This document shows, in pieces, positions 6,675-9,715 of a stretch of DNA of 9,715 bases (position 1 is its first letter; the number at the start of each line of letters is the position of its first letter). The stretch is from Syntrophomonas sp. UBA4807 (lineage in GTDB: Bacteria > Bacillota > Syntrophomonadia > Syntrophomonadales > Syntrophomonadaceae). The position numbers and the translations under genes were made by a program. The DNA is taken from contig DHGD01000019.1 in NCBI GenBank assembly GCA_002402575.1, positions 2,266-11,980 on the forward strand, given 5' to 3'. The notes below the pieces were generated by a model. That model worked only from the letters and a program-made list of their open reading frames with translations, was not told the origin of the DNA and did not search any database.

Positions 6675-7298
6675 TTAAATCTCAATAAAGGTGACCTCAC
6701 CGGAGTCAAGGTGGTATTTGCCTCCTACCAGGGTGAGCTGACCGTGTTCCACCAGGTGTTTGATAATGGGACTGGCTTGGATCTCCTTTATGACCGCCAG
6801 TATGTTCTGGTCTTCTACCTTGCGGTACAGTTCATCTCCGGAGGCGCCGGACTGCCTGACCGCTGTTGCAGTGGGCTGGATGCGATCCACTATGGCACCT
6901 ATCTTGCCCGGGGCCTCTCCACCATCGACGGTGGCTTTTACGGCTCCGCAATAATCATGGCCCAGAATCAGCAGTAGCGGTGAGCCCAGGTGTTCAACCC
7001 CGTACTCGATGCTGCCTAGGCTTACATCGTCAATCACGTTGCCAGCCACACGTATCACAAACAGGTCGCCCAAGCCCTGATTGAAAATGTGCTCTGGAGG
7101 AACCCGGGAGTCGGAGCAAGTCAAAACCACCGCGAATGGCTGCTGGCCGTTGCTGCGCAAATCTGAACGGCGGGACGCGCTCAGGTCTGCGTCTGCGAAT
7201 TGGCCTGCCACATAACGGCGGTTGCCTTCGATAAGCTTTTTTAAAGCTTCAGTAGCGCTGATACGGCTGCTTTCATTTTGATGATGAAGGTCTGCCAA
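6675..7298 (-). CDS. beta-class carbonic anhydrase
   Basis: This 207-residue cytoplasmic enzyme of the beta-carbonic anhydrase family interconverts CO2 and bicarbonate. The complete active site is visible: CSDSRV gives zinc ligand C61 with the D63/R65 dyad, and GHDYCG gives zinc ligands H114 and C117. Conserved flanks are also present, including EGNRRY at residues 24-29 and VIRVAGNV at 81-88. There is no signal peptide. The start is TTG at 7298, supported by AGGGGGG at 7306-7312 seven bases ahead; no in-frame ATG precedes the conserved core. The reading frame ends at TAA (7675 minus 1000, that is 6675-6677), just before a strong terminator, so this looks like a single-gene transcript. Likely roles are bicarbonate supply for carboxylases or CO2/pH balance. 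The permease gene downstream is on the same strand but separated by the terminator, so a functional link is not established. Confidence 0.96.
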   Translation of the reverse strand: MADLHHQNESSRISATEALKKLIEGNRRYVAGQFADADLSASRRSDLRSNGQQPFAVVLTCSDSRVPPEHIFNQGLGDLFVIRVAGNVIDDVSLGSIEYGVEHLGSPLLLILGHDYCGAVKATVDGGEAPGKIGAIVDRIQPTATAVRQSGASGDELYRKVEDQNILAVIKEIQASPIIKHLVEHGQLTLVGGKYHLDSGEVTFIEI

Positions 7299-7472
7299 TG
7301 TTTTTCCCCCCTGATTATTTATATAAACCTGTTGCAGTAATTCGGTGTCGTGTCAAAATACTCCTGCAATATGAATAGCCGATTTAAGTTGGGAAAGAAG
7401 CCAAATGCCTTGATAGAGGGACTATAATCGGCATGGCGTGACTATCCCGCAGATTGAGTAAATACCATTGAC
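7299..7472. other. divergent intergenic region between carbonic anhydrase and rplU
   Basis: There is no credible coding sequence here. Visible elements are TTGACA on the minus strand (7356-7351) followed by AT-rich TATATAAAT at 7318-7326, too far away for a standard promoter. A lone TATAAT on the plus strand (7423-7428) lacks a -35. A perfect 7-bp inverted repeat GCCGATT (7378-7384)/AATCGGC (7426-7432) is present, whose right arm can alternatively pair through GGCAT (7430-7434) with ATGCC (7405-7409). The region must hold the carbonic anhydrase promoter, but I cannot place it with confidence. Confidence 0.5.
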
Positions 7473-7502
7473 TTGACGCCGGTGGAGTAAATGTGGTAAA
7501 TT
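7473..7502 (+). promoter_or_regulatory. promoter of the rplU-prp-rpmA operon
   Basis: TTGACG at 7473-7478 (5 of 6 match) and TAAATT at 7497-7502 (4 of 6) are 18 bp apart. A TGG triplet at 7494-7496 supplies the extended -10 TGn. Transcription would start near 7509, just before the folded leader. An 8-bp direct repeat GAGTAAAT (7456-7463 and 7485-7492) flanks the -35; whether it binds a regulator is unknown. Confidence 0.65.
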
Positions 7503-7508
7503 TTCATG

Positions 7509-7605
7509 TGTGTTGCGAGTTTTTGCAACCGCGCGGTGAGGGCTTTAAATGGCGTTAAGCCTGCCTGTTCACTGGCGAGTCTAAAAAACGGAGGTGTATC
7601 CTATA
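7509..7605 (+). promoter_or_regulatory. L21-leader-like structured 5' UTR
   Basis: The stretch between the predicted start site and rplU folds into consistent stems. GTTGC (7512-7516) pairs with GCAAC (7525-7529). CGGTGA (7534-7539) pairs with TCACTG (7569-7574), and it encloses GGGCTT (7540-7545) paired with AAGCCT (7557-7562), with a 6-nt bulge GCCTGT on the 3' side. Firmicutes commonly carry an L21 leader RNA (Rfam L21_leader) at this exact place, thought to mediate autoregulation by a ribosomal protein. I assign it by position and fold, not by an alignment. The ribosome binding site GGAGG is at 7590-7594. Confidence 0.65.
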
Positions 7606-7923
7606 ATGTATGCCATAATTCAAACCGGTGGCAAACAGTACCGCGTCAACGAAGGAATGATTTTGAAGATCGAAAAGATTGCCGGAGAAAAGGGCGATAA
7701 GATCACGCTGCCGGAGGTATTGCTGGTAAGCGGCGACGATGGTGAAATTAAGGTTGGAAACCCGGTGGTGCCCAACGTACTAGTTACTGCGGAGATTTGT
7801 GAACAGGGTAAAGAGAAAAAGGTCGTCGTCTACAAGTACAAAAAGAGAAAAAACTATCGCCGTAAACAGGGCCATAGACAGCCTTTTACCAAAATTAAGA
7901 TCGAAAATATTGCGATGGGATGA
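7606..7923 (+). CDS. rplU: 50S ribosomal protein L21
   Basis: This 105-residue protein has the standard L21 start (MYAIIQTGGKQYRV) and the C-terminal rRNA-binding signature (YKYKKRKNYRRKQGHRQPFT, about residues 77-96). L21 binds 23S rRNA near L20 in the large subunit. The ATG at 7606 is preferred over an in-frame GTG at 7594, because the GTG overlaps the GGAGG ribosome binding site (7590-7594) and would add residues absent from the family. It is the first gene of the rplU-prp-rpmA operon and overlaps prp by four bases (ATGA). The leader upstream suggests feedback control of the whole operon. Confidence 0.98.
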   Translation: MYAIIQTGGKQYRVNEGMILKIEKIAGEKGDKITLPEVLLVSGDDGEIKVGNPVVPNVLVTAEICEQGKEKKVVVYKYKKRKNYRRKQGHRQPFTKIKIENIAMG

Positions 7924-8258
7924 TCACTGTTAACCTTGCTTATAGAGGCGGGCAGATAGCCGAATTCACCATCAGCGGTCATGCCGGCTATGCCGAAAAA
8001 GGCCATGATATTTACTGCGCCGGGGTGTCGGCCATTGCGCAGACCGCGGTTCTAGGATTGGCAAAACACCTTGAAAAGACTCCGCGGGTCAATATCATTG
8101 AGGGCGAAGACGCCCTTCTGGAATGTATTCTGCCTGCCGATCTGAACGCAGACGACCGATACAAGGCCACATTGATATTATCTACCATGGAAACCGGGCT
8201 GCTTTCTTTGCAGGAAGCATACCCGCAATATGTAAAAGTCAGAATCAGGAGGTATTAA
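7920..8258 (+). CDS. prp: ribosomal-processing cysteine protease Prp
   Basis: This 112-residue protein of the Prp (YsxB/DUF464) family has the catalytic pair in place. H21 lies in GHAGYA and C33 in IYCAGVSAIAQT, with the usual 11-residue loop between them. Known role: in Firmicutes and related phyla Prp cuts off the N-terminal extension of ribosomal protein L27, which is needed for functional ribosomes. The L27 gene begins 2 bp downstream and carries a matching extension, so protease and substrate are co-expressed. The start overlaps the rplU stop (ATGA), and no separate strong ribosome binding site is seen, indicating translational coupling. The 3' end of prp contains the AGGAGG ribosome binding site of rpmA. 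Confidence 0.96.
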   Translation: MITVNLAYRGGQIAEFTISGHAGYAEKGHDIYCAGVSAIAQTAVLGLAKHLEKTPRVNIIEGEDALLECILPADLNADDRYKATLILSTMETGLLSLQEAYPQYVKVRIRRY

Positions 8259-8260
8259 CC

Positions 8261-8554
8261 ATGTTTACTTTTGACTTACAATTATTCGCTCATAAAAAGG
8301 GAGTGGGCAGTTCCAAGAACGGGCGCGACAGCACCTCCAAGCGTTTGGGCGTTAAGAGGTCGGATGGGCAGTTCGTTAAGGCCGGTAACATTCTGGTCAG
8401 ACAGCGCGGCACCAAGATCCACCCCGGCAACAACGTTATGATCGGCGGAGACGACACCTTGTTTGCCGTTGTTGACGGCGCTGTTAAATTCGAAAGAAAA
8501 GGTCGCGACAAGAAACGGGTCAGCGTCTATCCCTTAGAATCAGTGGGGCAGTAA
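8261..8554 (+). CDS. rpmA: 50S ribosomal protein L27 with Prp-cleavable N-terminal extension
   Basis: This 97-residue protein matches L27, with AHKKGVGSSKNGRDS at residues 10-24 and FVKAGNILVRQRGTKIHPG at 38-56. The first nine residues, MFTFDLQLF, form the Firmicute-type extension, with the processing site LQLF-A between F9 and A10. After cleavage the mature N terminus AHKKG reaches toward the peptidyl transferase centre. The ATG at 8261 follows a perfect AGGAGG at 8247-8252 with 8 bp spacing; a longer in-frame reading from 8123 is an artefact that overlaps prp. It is the last gene of the operon and is followed by a terminator. Confidence 0.98.
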   Translation: MFTFDLQLFAHKKGVGSSKNGRDSTSKRLGVKRSDGQFVKAGNILVRQRGTKIHPGNNVMIGGDDTLFAVVDGAVKFERKGRDKKRVSVYPLESVGQ

Positions 8555-8580
8555 ACCTGTCAGCTAAATAGCCAGTTGCC

Positions 8581-8609
8581 AAGACCCCTGGAGTTTTTCA
8601 GGGGTTTTT
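8581..8609 (+). terminator. intrinsic terminator of the rplU-prp-rpmA operon
   Basis: ACCCCTG (8584-8590) pairs perfectly with CAGGGGT (8599-8605) around an 8-nt loop, and is followed directly by a run of T to 8609. The stem can extend by a few A-U and G-U pairs. It lies 27 bp past the rpmA stop and separates the ribosomal operon from the spo0B-like gene. No clear promoter is visible in the remaining 32 bp before 8642, so spo0B-obg may depend partly on read-through. Confidence 0.9.
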
Positions 8610-8641
8610 GTTATCATTAGTTCACGTCCGGGGGGATAATA

Positions 8642-9091
8642 ATGGAAGCAGAGCTAATAATCAACTTGCTGAGCCGTATACGGCATGATTACGGCAATCA
8701 CCTGCAAGTCATCATGGGCTATATAGACTTGGGCAGACCGGAAAAGGCCCGCCGCTATGTCAACGCGGTGGTGGAGCAGCTCGACGAGGAACGCCGCCTA
8801 TTCGAGGAACTGCCTCCTGAAGCCGCTCTTTATTTTTATCAGCAAGCCTTATTATGCAGCGAATTGGGGCTAATACTAAAGTATAGAGACTATTGCATGG
8901 ATTCCCATGCCGTTTTTGAAAATGGGCAGGAGCCTTATAGCAGTCTAAAACAGATGGCCGCCGAAAACGCTTTCCGCCTGGAGGAAGAGCCGGTGGTATA
9001 TGCTGATGTGACCGCCCGTGATGGCAAAGCCCAAGTGGTTTTTTCGGGACCTGCCTTAGGCAGGGAAGTTAAGGTGCTGATAGAGGAGTGA
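8642..9091 (+). CDS. short Spo0B-like phosphotransferase (SPOB_a domain)
   Basis: This 149-residue protein carries the histidine-box helix typical of Spo0B and SpoOB-type sensor kinases: RIRHDYGNHLQVIMGYIDLG at residues 12-31, with H15 as the probable phosphorylated histidine. A second helix follows (PEKARRYVNAVVEQLDEERR, about 33-52), giving the two-helix hairpin that makes a four-helix bundle in the Spo0B dimer. In the sporulation phosphorelay, Spo0B passes phosphate from Spo0F to Spo0A. B. subtilis Spo0B has 192 residues; this one is shorter, and its C-terminal part (about 60-149) shows no ATP-binding boxes that I can recognise. The position between rpmA and obg is exactly that of spo0B in Bacillus. 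The ATG follows GGGGGGA at 8630-8636, and obg follows 4 bp after the stop. Whether it works in a full phosphorelay depends on genes outside the window. Confidence 0.75.
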   Translation: MEAELIINLLSRIRHDYGNHLQVIMGYIDLGRPEKARRYVNAVVEQLDEERRLFEELPPEAALYFYQQALLCSELGLILKYRDYCMDSHAVFENGQEPYSSLKQMAAENAFRLEEEPVVYADVTARDGKAQVVFSGPALGREVKVLIEE

Positions 9092-9095
9092 AATC

Positions 9096-9715
9096 ATGTT
9101 TATAGATGAGGCTCGGGTTTATGTCAAAGGGGGCGATGGCGGCAACGGTATAGTAGCTTTTCGCCGTGAGAAATATGTTCCAGAAGGGGGTCCGGCCGGT
9201 GGTGATGGCGGCCGTGGCGGCAATGTGATTTTTAAAGCCGACGAAGGCTTAAGGACGCTGATGGATTTCAGGTACAACCGCCATTTCAAAGCCGAACGCG
9301 GCCAGCATGGCCAAGGTAAGAACATGCATGGCGCCTGGGGTGATGACTTGGTAGTACGGGTACCGGTGGGCACCATAGTTAAGGATGAAGCCAGCGGCGA
9401 GGTTATAGCCGATTTTACCAGTCACGGCCAGGAGGCGGTCATAGCCCGGGGCGGGCGTGGCGGACGCGGCAATTCGCGCTTCTCCAGTTCAGTAAACCGG
9501 GCTCCCACGGTTTCTGAAAACGGTGAACCGGGGACCGAGCGCTGGCTGAGGATGGAATTGAAGCTTTTAGCCGATGTGGGCCTGGTAGGCTTCCCCAATG
9601 CGGGCAAATCGACCTTGATATCGCGCATTTCAGCGGCCCGCCCCAAGATAGCCGACTATCCCTTTACCACTCTGTGCCCTAATCTGGGAGTGGTGGAGAC
9701 CCGCAACCATGAGAG
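9096..9715 (+). CDS. obg: GTPase Obg (5' part, cut by the window end)
   Basis: The first 206 residues of the conserved GTPase Obg (CgtA/ObgE) are present; the frame is open to the right edge. The glycine-rich Obg fold covers about residues 1-158 (KGGDGGNG at 11-18, GGPAGGDGGRGGN at 31-43, RGGRGGRGNSRF at 118-129). The G domain begins with LVGFPNAGKST (P-loop G165-S172) and the switch I/G2 segment DYPFTT at 187-192. Obg acts in late 50S subunit assembly and in stress and sporulation control; in B. subtilis it is essential and cotranscribed with spo0B. The ATG at 9096 follows GAGGAG at 9083-9088 with 7 bp spacing, inside the end of the spo0B-like gene. The G3-G5 motifs and the C-terminal domain lie beyond the window. 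Confidence 0.97.
   Translation, partial: MFIDEARVYVKGGDGGNGIVAFRREKYVPEGGPAGGDGGRGGNVIFKADEGLRTLMDFRYNRHFKAERGQHGQGKNMHGAWGDDLVVRVPVGTIVKDEASGEVIADFTSHGQEAVIARGGRGGRGNSRFSSSVNRAPTVSENGEPGTERWLRMELKLLADVGLVGFPNAGKSTLISRISAARPKIADYPFTTLCPNLGVVETRNHE

Noticed and set aside
6675..7298. Carbonic anhydrase plus permease as a bicarbonate transport system
   Set aside because: AEC proteins are not known bicarbonate carriers and a strong terminator separates the genes.
7318..7356. Carbonic anhydrase promoter from minus-strand TTGACA (7356-7351) and TATATAAAT (7318-7326)
   Set aside because: The spacing is about 25 bp or more, too long for a standard sigma-A promoter.
7410..7428. Plus-strand promoter TTGATA/TATAAT
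   Set aside because: Only 7 bp separate the two hexamers, and no other -35 lies at the right distance.
7594..7605. GTG start for L21
   Set aside because: It overlaps the ribosome binding site and precedes the conserved MYAIIQTGGKQ start.
8123..8260. Extended N terminus for L27
   Set aside because: It lies in prp in another frame; the ATG at 8261 has AGGAGG and gives the standard processed extension.

Overview
The window comes from a spore-forming Firmicute, most likely of the class Clostridia. The evidence is gene order and content. The conserved sporulation/ribosome neighbourhood spoIVFA-spoIVFB ... rplU-prp-rpmA-spo0B-obg is present. The block that many clostridial genomes carry between spoIVFB and rplU (B12-type radical SAM protein, DUF2344 protein, RNase G) is present too. 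GTG and TTG starts, strong GGAGG-type ribosome binding sites and moderate GC fit this. I cannot name a genus from the sequence.

Layout. Positions 1-105 are a non-coding edge holding a possible sporulation (sigma-E-like) promoter. 106-1539 (+) encodes an end-to-end pair, a SpoIVFA-like degenerate LytM protein and a SpoIVFB-like M50 intramembrane protease. After a 183-bp gap with a candidate promoter and hairpins, 1723-5662 (+) holds three overlapping genes: a TIGR03960-type radical SAM protein, its partner TIGR03936/DUF2344 protein, and an RNase E/G family ribonuclease. 5681-7298 (-) carries two inward-pointing genes, an AEC-family permease and a beta-carbonic anhydrase, with a strong terminator between them. 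They look like an accessory insertion in the otherwise co-directional neighbourhood. 7299-7605 is a 307-bp divergent intergenic region with the rplU promoter and an L21-leader-like RNA. 7606-8554 (+) is the rplU-prp-rpmA operon, closed by an intrinsic terminator. 8642 to the right edge (+) is a short Spo0B-like gene followed by obg, which is cut by the window end.

How the genes fit together. SpoIVFA/SpoIVFB belong to mother-cell sigma-factor activation (pro-sigma-K processing), and Spo0B-like/Obg to sporulation initiation and 50S assembly. L21, the cysteine protease Prp and L27 form one unit in which Prp removes the N-terminal extension of L27; both the catalytic His/Cys and the target LQLF-A site are visible. 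The radical SAM/DUF2344/RNase G trio has no established joint function. Its translational coupling and its place between ribosome genes make RNA or ribosome modification or maturation a reasonable but unproven guess, and it is the best candidate here for an undescribed system. I saw no tRNA, rRNA, CRISPR array or intact mobile element.
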